NCBI RefSeq assembly: GCF_025466085.1
Contig: NZ_JANLOD010000066.1
Location: 124,001-188,000, forward strand
Length of the DNA stretch: 64,000 bases
From: Pseudomonas sp. 14P_8.1_Bac3
GTDB lineage: Bacteria > Pseudomonadota > Gammaproteobacteria > Pseudomonadales > Pseudomonadaceae
Reading direction: 5' to 3'
Made by a program: the position numbers and the translations under genes. Under the pieces are notes generated by a model. That model had not been told where the DNA came from. It ran no database searches and saw nothing but the letters and a program-made list of their open reading frames with translations. Every line of letters starts with the position of its first letter. The stretch's first letter is position 1. Shown in pieces: positions 51,490-59,658 of this stretch.

Positions 51490-51628
51490 AACCGAGCCTC
51501 CTCAGTCCTTAAAGTAGGTCAGGGTTGGGATCATCCTTCATTGAAGACCAAAAGCCAGCGCCTGGAGGAAAATCGGATATTGCCTACGCGGTGTAGAGAA
51601 TAAGTACGACAGACACTGCGCAAAACTG

Positions 51629-51700
51629 TAGGGGCCGCTTGCCGGCGATAGCGGTGTTGCCTGCAGCTCCGTCATCGCGAGCAAGCTTGCTCCTACCGGG
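51629..51700. repeat. Diverged REP pair downstream of the chemoreceptor gene
   Basis: GTAGGGGCCGCTTGCCGGCGAT and, inverted, ATCGCGAGCAAGCTTGCTCC around a linker of about 25 bases. Confidence 0.7.
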
Positions 51701-51728
51701 GTTTGTGCTGCACCGGGGTGAGTCCCGC

Positions 51729-53759
51729 TCAGACCCGGAAGGCGCTGATCAGCTGTTTAAGCTCCACCACCTGCGCCGACAACACCCGACTGGCGTCTTC
51801 GGTCTGGTGTGCGCCCTCAGCGGTGCGCTCGCCAGCGCGGTTGATCTCGACGATGTTCTGGTCGATGTCGTGGGCCACGGCAGTCTGTTGTTCCACCGCG
51901 GCGGCAATCTGCTGGTTCTGATCGACGATCATTCCGACAGCGCCGAGGATGTTTTCCAGGGCCTGCTGGACTTTTTCCGACTGCCCGACCGTACCACTGG
52001 CCATTTCATGGCTGGTGCCCATGGCCTTCACCGCGGCACCGACACCGTTATGGAGTTTGGCGATCATCTGCTCGATCTCTTCGGTCGATTGCTGGGTGCG
52101 CTTGGCCAGGGTCCGGACCTCGTCCGCCACCACCGCGAAACCTCGGCCCTGCTCACCCGCCCTCGCCGCTTCGATCGCCGCGTTGAGCGCCAGCAGGTTG
52201 GTTTGCTCGGCGATGCTTTTGATCACTTCCAGCACGCGGCTGATGGACTGGCTGTCGCTGGCCAACTGGTTGATCACCAGCACCGACTGATCGATCTCGT
52301 TGGCCAGCGCGGCAATGCTGCCCTGTTGCGATTCCACCAGACCGCGACCGCTGATGGTTTCATCGTTGACGCTGTGGGCGCTGCTGACCGCCGCGGCGGC
52401 ACTGCGGGCGACCTCCAGTGAAGTCGCCGACATCTGATTCATCGCCGTCGCGACCTGTTCGATCTGCGAGCGCTGTCCCGCGACGGCCTGGTTGCTCTGG
52501 GCCGACACATTCTCCACCTGGCCGGCCTGGCGCTCGACCTCACCGACGGTGTGGCCGACCCGCTCGATCAGGTCATGGATTTTCTTCACCGTGCCGTTGA
52601 ACACCTCGCCCAACTCGCCCAGCTCATCACGGCTGTTGGCGTTGAACGTCACGGTCATGTCGCCGGCCGCCACCTTATCCATCATCGCGCCGAGACGCTT
52701 GAGGGTGGTGCGGGTCGAGGCATAGAAGCCGCCGTAGAGGTAAAAAATCAGCACAAACACCACGGACAACGCCACGGCTTGCAGAACCATGTGAGTGCGA
52801 TTCTGGGCCAGCCGCTGCTGCAACTGGGTGTCGAGGAATTTCAGCGTGGCTTCGTTGAGCTGGTAGGTCCGGTCCATCAGGCCGGTGACCTGGTCGTAAA
52901 AACCCTGCCACGGCGCATCCAGGGTGTCGGCCATCACCACCTGTTCTTCGAACAGGTCACTGGCCTTTTTCAACGAGCCCTTGCTGCTGTCGGCCAGGGT
53001 CGCCAGGGTTTCACCCGCCGCTTTGCTCGAACCCAACGCGTCCTGCAGTTTCAGCCCGTATTCAGCCTGCAGCTTTTCGATTTGCGCCAGCAACTCATCG
53101 AAACGCGTGCTCGACGACGAATTGAGAAACCCCTGCCCCAGCGAAGAAGACCCCAGCGCGCGGCCATCGCCCAGCGCCTGGGTGACGAGCGGAGTGACGT
53201 TGGTGATGAGTTCGGTGAGCTGACGCATGTCGCTCTGGTTGTCGCGGCTCAAACCCGCCTGGCTGGCGATGATCTGGCTGAATATCTGTGCGTTGCCCAG
53301 CAACTTGCCGATCAGCGCACTTTTGCTTTGCAGGGAGTTTTCCGTTTGCTCGGCCTTGAACGCGGTGATCATCTCATCGCGTTTGCCGTCGAAAACGGCA
53401 ATCTGCTCCGGATCGGCGGTCATCGCCGTCAGCCCTTGCAAACGGGCCAGAATGCTCTGCTCCAGGGTCGTGATCTTGGACTCGAGATTGCCACCTTTGC
53501 CGGCCTGGCCCAGGTAGACGTTGATCTGCACCAGGTTGTTCAGGGTTTCCAGATCCCGTCGCAGGGTCAGACTGCTGCCCAGCAGGTCGAGGCTCTGCAG
53601 TTCCACCCGCGTGCCCTGGAATTCACGATAGGAATCGCGCACCAGGTAAAAATTGGTCACCAGCATGGGCACCAGGAACAAAACGCTGATCAGGCTGAAC
53701 TTCATGCCGAAGCTCAGGCGATTCATCAGTGCGACGGCGGGATAGAGCAAGCTCTTCAC
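51729..53759 (-). CDS. Methyl-accepting chemotaxis protein
   Basis: The start is a GTG at 53759 with GGGAG well placed; an ATG at 53726 is possible. The 676-residue chemoreceptor has one membrane segment at about 20-40 (FSLISVLFLVPMLVTNFYLV), a mostly helical periplasmic region of about 285 residues, a second segment at about 328-350 (VALSVVFVLIFYLYGGFY), a HAMP domain and the signalling domain with the hairpin tip SIAEQTNLLALNAAIEAARAGEQGRGFAVVADEVR. The long helical sensor region is unlike the small dCACHE amino-acid sensors; its ligand is unknown. It sits next to ampE as PA4520 does in P. aeruginosa. Confidence 0.93.
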   Translation of the reverse strand: MKSLLYPAVALMNRLSFGMKFSLISVLFLVPMLVTNFYLVRDSYREFQGTRVELQSLDLLGSSLTLRRDLETLNNLVQINVYLGQAGKGGNLESKITTLEQSILARLQGLTAMTADPEQIAVFDGKRDEMITAFKAEQTENSLQSKSALIGKLLGNAQIFSQIIASQAGLSRDNQSDMRQLTELITNVTPLVTQALGDGRALGSSSLGQGFLNSSSSTRFDELLAQIEKLQAEYGLKLQDALGSSKAAGETLATLADSSKGSLKKASDLFEEQVVMADTLDAPWQGFYDQVTGLMDRTYQLNEATLKFLDTQLQQRLAQNRTHMVLQAVALSVVFVLIFYLYGGFYASTRTTLKRLGAMMDKVAAGDMTVTFNANSRDELGELGEVFNGTVKKIHDLIERVGHTVGEVERQAGQVENVSAQSNQAVAGQRSQIEQVATAMNQMSATSLEVARSAAAAVSSAHSVNDETISGRGLVESQQGSIAALANEIDQSVLVINQLASDSQSISRVLEVIKSIAEQTNLLALNAAIEAARAGEQGRGFAVVADEVRTLAKRTQQSTEEIEQMIAKLHNGVGAAVKAMGTSHEMASGTVGQSEKVQQALENILGAVGMIVDQNQQIAAAVEQQTAVAHDIDQNIVEINRAGERTAEGAHQTEDASRVLSAQVVELKQLISAFRV

Positions 53760-53940
53760 TGGAAGTCTCCCTTTGATTTCTTATTTTTATTGGTAGGCAC
53801 AGACAGGCAGCAGATAGCCACTACTCAGTGCTATCTCTGTATAGCTTAATTCGGTGGGAGGTTTTGTAACTTAAGGTTAACGGTAGACGAACCGGACCTG
53901 GCGGCGCCTTGCCGACACCGCCCGTGCAGGAGCCGGGTAT

Positions 53941-54777
53941 TCAGGGGAGGACGGTCCACAATGCGAAACCGGCGTACCAGAGCACCGCCGCGCGCAGCAG
54001 CAACTCCCAGAGGCGGTCGAGGCTGTTGATGCCGTCCGGCCCAACCACTGGCGCAGGAATTTCACCGGCCACCAGCCCGACCTTCTCGATCAACTGCGCG
54101 GCGCTGATGTTCCAGTTCAGCAACTCGTGGAGCATGACTCGGCTGACCGCGACAAAGTTGCCGACCAGTGCGAAGCTCGCTGCCAGCAAGCGCACCGGTA
54201 TCCAATCGAACGCATGACGCAACTGTGCCGCTCGCTCGACGACGGCCGGATTTTGCCCGTGAACTTCAGCGAGAGCGAGCAATCGATAACTGAGCGCCGC
54301 CACCGGGCCGAGCAGAAAGTACCAGAAAATCACGGCGAAAAAGCTCTGGTAGGCCTCCCACAGCAGATGCCCCTGAACTCGCTCCAGCAGTTGCTCGCCG
54401 CTCTCGGCGCAAATGTTCAGATCGCGGTTCGCTACATGCGCAGCGGCTTGCAGGTCTTCCCGACGCCAGGCGTCGCGGAACGGTCCGAGACCGGCGAGCA
54501 GATCCCCGCGACCCAGGCTGTAAATCACCACCAGCAAATGCACGGGCAACGCCAACAGGCCATAGGCGACCGGCTCCAGCACCACCAGCAGCAACGCCAA
54601 CAGCGCCGCAGGCAGCAACACCAGAATCACCAGGATCAACCACGGACGATTGACCAAACGCGGACTGGCTTCGAGCTTGTGCAACTCGCGCAACCAGCCA
54701 GCGTCACGTTGAACCCGATGACGCAAGGCCGAGAACTTCTCGATCCATACCGCCAACAGCAACACCAGAAAGCTCAT
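53941..54777 (-). CDS. ampE: Regulatory membrane protein AmpE
   Basis: A 278-residue inner-membrane protein with four hydrophobic segments, among them MSFLVLLLAVWIEKF at the start, LILVILVLLPAALLALLLVV and FFAVIFWYFLLGPVAALSYR. The cytoplasmic middle part includes HLLWEAYQSFFAVIF and the C-terminal SLDRLWELLLRAAVLWYAGFAL. It belongs to the AmpE/CobD-like family and is encoded with ampD, overlapping it by four bases. It is linked to muropeptide recycling and beta-lactamase induction, though its exact activity is not known. Confidence 0.92.
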   Translation of the reverse strand: MSFLVLLLAVWIEKFSALRHRVQRDAGWLRELHKLEASPRLVNRPWLILVILVLLPAALLALLLVVLEPVAYGLLALPVHLLVVIYSLGRGDLLAGLGPFRDAWRREDLQAAAHVANRDLNICAESGEQLLERVQGHLLWEAYQSFFAVIFWYFLLGPVAALSYRLLALAEVHGQNPAVVERAAQLRHAFDWIPVRLLAASFALVGNFVAVSRVMLHELLNWNISAAQLIEKVGLVAGEIPAPVVGPDGINSLDRLWELLLRAAVLWYAGFALWTVLP

Positions 54778-55346
54778 TGTTGTTCCTCTTTACTGGAGCG
54801 ATGCGCCAGGGCGGCCCGATAACGTGCCCAGTCGAACGCCGGCCCCGGATCGGTCTTGCGTCCGGGAGCGATGTCGCTATGTCCGCAGATGCGCTGCGCA
54901 GTGATTTCCGTGTAGACGCTTTGCAGCTGCAAGGTCAGCGCCGTCAATGCCGCATATTGAGCGTCGGTGAACGGCAGATCATCCGTGCCTTCGAGCTCGA
55001 TGCCCACGGAAAAATCGTTACAGGTTTCGCGCCCGTCGAAGCACGACACGCCGGCATGCCAGGCGCGCTCAAGGCACGAAACAAACTGAGTGACCGTGCC
55101 GTCACGCTCGATCAGAAAGTGCGCGGACACCCGCAGGTCAGCGATCCCCTCAAAATAGGGATGCTCTGTGACATCCAGCCGGTTCTGAAAAAAGGCCTGC
55201 ACCTTGCCGGTGGCGAATTGCGCTGGCGGCAGACTGATGTTGTGGATCACCAGCAGGGAAACTTCGCCCGTGGGGCGCGCATTGAAGTTGGGCGAGGGGC
55301 ATACCTTCACGCCCTGACACCAACCGCTCGCGGGGTCCAACTGCAT
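54774..55346 (-). CDS. ampD: 1,6-anhydro-N-acetylmuramoyl-L-alanine amidase AmpD
   Basis: A 190-residue cytosolic zinc amidase. The zinc ligands are seen as the histidine in SLLVIHNISLPP and the histidine and aspartate in RICGHSDIAPGRKTDPGP. The catalytic glutamate is in FSVGIELEGTDD. It cleaves the peptide from anhydro-muropeptides returning from the periplasm, which lowers AmpR-driven beta-lactamase expression. It is followed by ampE in an ATGA overlap. Loss of this gene would derepress AmpC; here it looks intact. Confidence 0.95.
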   Translation of the reverse strand: MQLDPASGWCQGVKVCPSPNFNARPTGEVSLLVIHNISLPPAQFATGKVQAFFQNRLDVTEHPYFEGIADLRVSAHFLIERDGTVTQFVSCLERAWHAGVSCFDGRETCNDFSVGIELEGTDDLPFTDAQYAALTALTLQLQSVYTEITAQRICGHSDIAPGRKTDPGPAFDWARYRAALAHRSSKEEQQ

Positions 55347-55409
55347 ACAGGTTCCTTCAACGTCGACTGTGTTGGCGCCCAGTATGCCGCGATAGACCCT
55401 CGGCGGCGA

Positions 55410-57605
55410 TCACTTGCCGCGATTGAGACGCCGCAGGTTGCCGATCACCGATTCCAGCGCCCGATCGAAGAGCAAGGTGTCGTCCAGGGTTCGCACCGCG
55501 CCACTGCGGAAATCCAGGGCCAGGCCAGTGCGATTGCGCTCCAGGACTTTCATCCCGGTCCGGTCGACAAAGATGTATTTGCCCGTGGCGTCGATGATCG
55601 CGGCCAGTTTGCAGCGCAGGGTATTGTCCTCGTCTTCCTGAAACTCCACCCAGCACCCCATGTGCAGCTGATCGACTTGAATCAGCCCCGCGTCGTCCGC
55701 TGACAAGCGTACCGCGGACGTATCGGGCCCTTCGTCAGCGGTGCGTAACACGATCTCCTCCTGCACCCGCACCATCACCGGCGCATCGGATTCGCGGCGG
55801 GTTGACGGCTCCTGATCCGGACGCTCGAACAGTTGAACATGCAGACTTTCCAGCTCACTGAAAAACTCACCGGTGGCGAACGGATCGAACGCCGAGCTGC
55901 TCAACCCGTCGCGCAACGACTTGAGCAACCCGGGCACCAGCGCCAGCAGGCGCAGGCTCGCATCGGGCTCATCGTGACGCTGCACGCTCCAGACCAGTTG
56001 GTCCATGGTCTGCACGTCTGCATGCCATTCGGCGGACTGATCGCCATGCTTGAGGCATGTCAGCAGCAAGACCTGGCTCCAGGCCTCCTGGAGGAACGCC
56101 ACCACCCGCTGCGGCAACACTTTGCCCAGCAACACCTGATTCAAGGCCTTCTCGACGCGCTGCCGGGCCAGCTCGGTTTTGGCGCGGCCCTCTTCGGCGT
56201 CGCGGGTGCGTTGTTCCAGCAACTCGCTGCGACGGCGCTCATCGCTGGTGAACGCGAGAAAATCCGCCAGCAGTTCGGAAAAGATCGTCGGGTCGTCGAC
56301 GAAGTCATTCAACAAGCGCTGCACCACTTGCTCTATGCGCAGGTACAGGCTGTCGCGCTGGTGATCGTCGCACTCGCCCCAGCCCATGGCCGCGGCGGCA
56401 ATTTCGTTGAGCAGACGACGGGCCGGATGACTGGCGCGACTGAAGAAACTCTTGTCGAGGACGGCTACTTTAAGCATCGGAATCTGCAAGCGGCCGATCA
56501 GCGCTTTAAGCGAGTCCGGCAAGTTGCGGTCATCGAGGATGCATTCGAACAGCATGGCGATCAGGTTGATCACGTCTTCATCGGCCACGCCGACCACACG
56601 CGATTTGCCGCTTCTGACGCTGACCCGGGTCAGCAGCTGCTCGAGCTGGTTGCGCAGGTCGAAATCGTCATGAGCCGCCAGCGCCGGCACGTACTGCTGG
56701 AGGTGCGAAAGCATGCGCAGCAGGTCGCGGGTAGAAATCGGCTGCGCCGGGGCGCTGACCTCCAGTGTCGGCGCGACACTGCCGCGGACGTGGAGCAGCA
56801 GCGTTTGCAGCGCCGCGAACACTTCTTGCACGCCCTCGTCGACAGGCAGGTTGCTGGTGTCGGCCGGGGCGGCGTGGACACTGGCTTCGGCACGATCGAG
56901 TGCGCGCCGCGATGGCGCCAGCTTGAGATCCGGCAGAATACCGGTGGCGATCAGCAGTTGATTGGCTTCGGAATAAAGCTGGTCGGTGTCGCCGAGCACG
57001 TACCGCTCGAAAAGCTTCAGGATGATCAGCTTGACCTTGATCTCCACCCCGAGGTTACGCCCGGCCTGCATGAAATACTCACAGAGCAGCGCCGGGCCGA
57101 GGGGATTGTGTTGAGTCAGCAGTTTCTTGCCCATCAGGGTACTGAGGCGTGCGGTCAGTTGGTCCAGGGCAAAACCGTCGCGGTTCAACACCTTGTTGAC
57201 CATGGCCTCCACCGCCACGCTGCGCTCCAGGTCGTCACTGGCCTGCGCCGCATCGAGCGCCAGTGCCTGGGGCAAGGCCGTCTGCGCCGTTCCGTAATGG
57301 GTAAGGCCACCGAACGCCTCGAAGAACTGCTCGAGAAAACTGCGCTCGATGCTTTTGCGCTTTAGGCGCAAGTCGCGCATGGCTTCGAAGAAGATGTTCT
57401 GGTCAACATCGGTGCGCGCGCGGTCGGCCATTTCGAACAGCGTGTCGTCAGCGTTATCGAACAGTTCCTGTAACGCATGCCGGAGCTGGAGCGCGGCCTT
57501 GTCGCGAACCTGAAGCAGAATCACAGGCACACGGGCGAGCGGCGAATAGGTCGCTTTTTCGGTAGCCGCCTTGTGCAAAGGCACCACATTCGCGTCGTTG
57601 TGCAT
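55410..57605 (-). CDS. DUF1631 family protein
   Basis: With the start at 57605 (MHNDANVVPLHKA) the protein has 731 residues. It is largely helical and shows the DUF1631 pattern: an N-terminal SPLARVPVILLQVRDKAALQL, a middle part with PMLKVAVLDKSFFSRASHPARRLLNEIA, an EQRTRDAEEGRAKTELARQ coiled stretch, and a C-terminal beta-rich tail (LHMGCWVEFQEDEDNTLRCK, IFVDRTGMKVLERNR). It has no signal peptide or membrane segment. The function is unknown. It is read with ampD and ampE on the minus strand and divergently from nadC, the same arrangement as PA4523-PA4524. Confidence 0.9.
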   Translation of the reverse strand: MHNDANVVPLHKAATEKATYSPLARVPVILLQVRDKAALQLRHALQELFDNADDTLFEMADRARTDVDQNIFFEAMRDLRLKRKSIERSFLEQFFEAFGGLTHYGTAQTALPQALALDAAQASDDLERSVAVEAMVNKVLNRDGFALDQLTARLSTLMGKKLLTQHNPLGPALLCEYFMQAGRNLGVEIKVKLIILKLFERYVLGDTDQLYSEANQLLIATGILPDLKLAPSRRALDRAEASVHAAPADTSNLPVDEGVQEVFAALQTLLLHVRGSVAPTLEVSAPAQPISTRDLLRMLSHLQQYVPALAAHDDFDLRNQLEQLLTRVSVRSGKSRVVGVADEDVINLIAMLFECILDDRNLPDSLKALIGRLQIPMLKVAVLDKSFFSRASHPARRLLNEIAAAAMGWGECDDHQRDSLYLRIEQVVQRLLNDFVDDPTIFSELLADFLAFTSDERRRSELLEQRTRDAEEGRAKTELARQRVEKALNQVLLGKVLPQRVVAFLQEAWSQVLLLTCLKHGDQSAEWHADVQTMDQLVWSVQRHDEPDASLRLLALVPGLLKSLRDGLSSSAFDPFATGEFFSELESLHVQLFERPDQEPSTRRESDAPVMVRVQEEIVLRTADEGPDTSAVRLSADDAGLIQVDQLHMGCWVEFQEDEDNTLRCKLAAIIDATGKYIFVDRTGMKVLERNRTGLALDFRSGAVRTLDDTLLFDRALESVIGNLRRLNRGK

Positions 57606-57887
57606 CCTGGCCTCCCTGAAACGGTGATTCCTCGACTCGGTAGGGCCAAGGTACGTCAAAGCTATGACGTCAAACACAAGGCGCATTATCTTGCAAAGAA
57701 TGTCCCGTTTGCCAGCGGACTCTGCGCGCCTTAATGAAATAGACGTTTCGATTGACCATTGCCTGACGCCAATTGATCAGAGGAATCGACCAAGTGCAGG
57801 TGTCAGTGCGATCGGAAGACCTCTCACGCCTTGGGTTGCTCCGCGCCATGCCCCTATAATCGGGCCACTTTGTTTGTGGAGTCCGTT

Positions 57888-58736
57888 ATGCCGAATCTAC
57901 GTCTCGCCGATCTGACCGCCGAAATCGAAGCCAACGTGCGCCGTGCGTTGCTCGAAGACATCGGCAGCGGCGACATCACCGCGCAGCTGATCCCGGCCGA
58001 ACGCCTGGCCAAAGCCACCATCATCACCCGCGACGCTGCGGTCATCGCCGGCACTGCCTGGGTGGATGCCGTGTTCCGGCAACTGGACCCGCGCGTAGCG
58101 GTGCATTGGCAGGTGCGTGACGGTGAGCGGGTGAAGCCCGATCAAGCCCTGTTCCACCTCGAAGGCCCTGCACGCTCGCTGCTGACGGGTGAGCGCAGCG
58201 CCCTGAATTTCCTGCAACTGCTGTCCGGCGTGGCCACGCGCGCGCAATATCTGGCGGATTTCGTCGCCGACACCCAGGTAAAGCTGCTCGATACCCGCAA
58301 GACCCTGCCGGGGCTGCGTCTGGCGCAGAAGTACGCCGTGACTTGCGGCGGTTGCCATAACCATCGCATTGGCCTCTACGACGCCTTCCTGATCAAGGAA
58401 AACCATATTGCCGCCTGTGGTGGCATCCCTGAGGCGATCAACGCCGCGCACAAGATCGCCCCGGGCAAACCGGTGGAGATCGAGGTGGAAAGTCTGGCGG
58501 AGCTGAAGGAGGCCCTGGCGGCCGGTGCTGACATCATCATGCTCGACGAGTTGAGCCTGGATGACATGCGCGAGGCCGTGCGCCTGAACGGCGGCAAGGC
58601 AAAACTGGAGGCCAGCGGCGGCATCAACGAAAGCACATTGCTGCCGATAGCGGAAACCGGGGTGGATTACATCTCGATTGGTGCAATGACCAAGGATGTG
58701 AAGGCGGTCGACCTGTCGATGCGCCTGAGCCTCTGA
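57888..58736 (+). CDS. nadC: Nicotinate-nucleotide pyrophosphorylase (carboxylating)
   Basis: The start at 57888 (MPNLRLADLTAEI) gives 282 residues, the usual length. It shows ALLEDIGSGDITAQLIP near the start and the phosphoribosyl-binding segment LDTRKTLPGLRLAQKYAVTCGG with its arginine and lysine. The quinolinate-site HNHRIGLYDAFLIKENHI and the barrel ends EVEVESLAEL, IMLDELS and EASGGINESTL follow. It makes nicotinate mononucleotide from quinolinate and PRPP in NAD synthesis. It is monocistronic here. Confidence 0.96.
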   Translation: MPNLRLADLTAEIEANVRRALLEDIGSGDITAQLIPAERLAKATIITRDAAVIAGTAWVDAVFRQLDPRVAVHWQVRDGERVKPDQALFHLEGPARSLLTGERSALNFLQLLSGVATRAQYLADFVADTQVKLLDTRKTLPGLRLAQKYAVTCGGCHNHRIGLYDAFLIKENHIAACGGIPEAINAAHKIAPGKPVEIEVESLAELKEALAAGADIIMLDELSLDDMREAVRLNGGKAKLEASGGINESTLLPIAETGVDYISIGAMTKDVKAVDLSMRLSL

Positions 58737-58755
58737 CGACGAAATGAAAAAAATC

Positions 58756-58857
58756 GTAGGAGCGAGCCTGCTCGCGATGGACGTTATCGATAACGCGTAT
58801 TTACTGGGTAAAACGCGGCGCTCTTGAGTCCATCGCGAGCAAGCTCGCTCCTGCAGG
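58756..58857. repeat. REP pair after nadC
   Basis: GTAGGAGCGAGCCTGCTCGC and the inverted GCGAGCAAGCTCGCTCCTGC with a linker containing CGTTATCGATAACGCG. Confidence 0.85.
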
Positions 58858-58861
58858 TCTG

Positions 58862-59167
58862 TCAGACCACCAGATTGTTCATCTCGCAGTACTCTTCCCA
58901 CTCGACGCCCAGTACCTCGGCCGCCTCCTTGTGCAGCGCCAGTCGCGCCGCCTCGAATTCTTCCGGGCTCGAGGTGTACTTGAGCGTCAGCTCCCACGGC
59001 TGCAAGCCCTGGGATTCCGCCTCATCCTCGAACGCCCACTGGATCTGGTCTTTCTGATCGTCGGCGGGCAGGTCCTTGATTTCTTCGGCTAGCTGCGGCG
59101 ACTCAAGCACGTACTTCTGCAGCGCTTCTTCGTGCCGGGCTTCCTGGGTCAATTCTTTTACGGTCAT
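58862..59167 (-). CDS. DUF6388-type small acidic protein
   Basis: The start at 59167 (MTVKELTQEARHE) is chosen because the upstream frame is poor. The 101-residue protein is acidic and helical, with ALQKYVLESPQLAEEIKDLPADDQKDQIQWAFEDEAES and a C-terminal EVLGVEWEEYCEMNNLV. This matches small Pseudomonas proteins I remember as DUF6388, though I cannot check it. There is no signal peptide, membrane segment or catalytic motif. It stands alone between nadC and the tRNA gene, with a REP pair against its 3' end. The function is unknown. Confidence 0.75.
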   Translation of the reverse strand: MTVKELTQEARHEEALQKYVLESPQLAEEIKDLPADDQKDQIQWAFEDEAESQGLQPWELTLKYTSSPEEFEAARLALHKEAAEVLGVEWEEYCEMNNLVV

Positions 59168-59445
59168 GTCGTTCTCGCTGATCGGGGGAATGGAAGATGG
59201 ATCTGGATCATCAAGGATCTCTCTGACGCAAAAAACCGTTTGAAGCCCGGTTTGTCTGGCCTTCAGAACCATTCGTGGATCATTTGAAAACTGCAGGGTG
59301 GTGCTTCTGCACGGTCCGAATATAGGACGTTTGGAAGACGATTTATATGCACTTTTACATTGAATCTACAAAAACATGCTGAAAGCCGTCGCCGCGCCAA
59401 CACGGATCAGTGAAGCGTTCATGCGCAACAAATACAGGAATAATT

Positions 59446-59518
59446 GTGCCCGAGACAGGAATCGAACCTGCGACCTTCGCGTTACGAGTGCGCTGCTCTA
59501 CCGGCTGAGCTACACGGG
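59446..59518 (-). tRNA. tRNA-Thr (anticodon CGT)
   Basis: Read on the minus strand, 73 bases fold as a tRNA: acceptor GCCCGTG with CTCGGGC, D arm with AGCTCAGCCGGTAGAGC, anticodon loop CTCGTAA giving CGT (Thr), and T arm GCAGGTTCGATTCCTGT. Two irregularities are seen, a T-T mismatch at acceptor pair 6-67 and an A-C at 31-39. The 3' end is followed by CAA, not CCA, so the tail is not encoded. In P. aeruginosa a tRNA-Thr gene also lies near nadC. Confidence 0.88.
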
Positions 59519-59589
59519 CGGTGAGCTAAACCTAGCACCGGGATTGGGGTCGGGCAAATCCACAAATCGTTTCCACTTTTCGCAGACAA

Positions 59590-59625
59590 AAAAATGCCCC
59601 GCAGTTTGCACGGCGGGGCATTTTT
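59590..59625 (-). terminator. Intrinsic terminator of the rpsO-pnp transcript
   Basis: ATGCCCCGC and GCGGGGCAT form the stem. On the minus strand it is followed by at least five T residues, 34 bases after the pnp stop. Confidence 0.9.
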
Positions 59626-59658
59626 CATAACGTTGGAGCGGTCAGGCGTGGGGAGTGA

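Noticed and set aside
1208..58857. The repeated palindromes considered as a CRISPR array
   Set aside because: They are scattered singly between genes as inverted pairs with variable spacing, not as direct repeats with uniform spacers, and no cas genes are present.
59376..59630. Plus-strand 84-codon frame reading NCARDRNRTCDLRV
   Set aside because: This is the translated complement of the tRNA-Thr gene, a well-known false protein.
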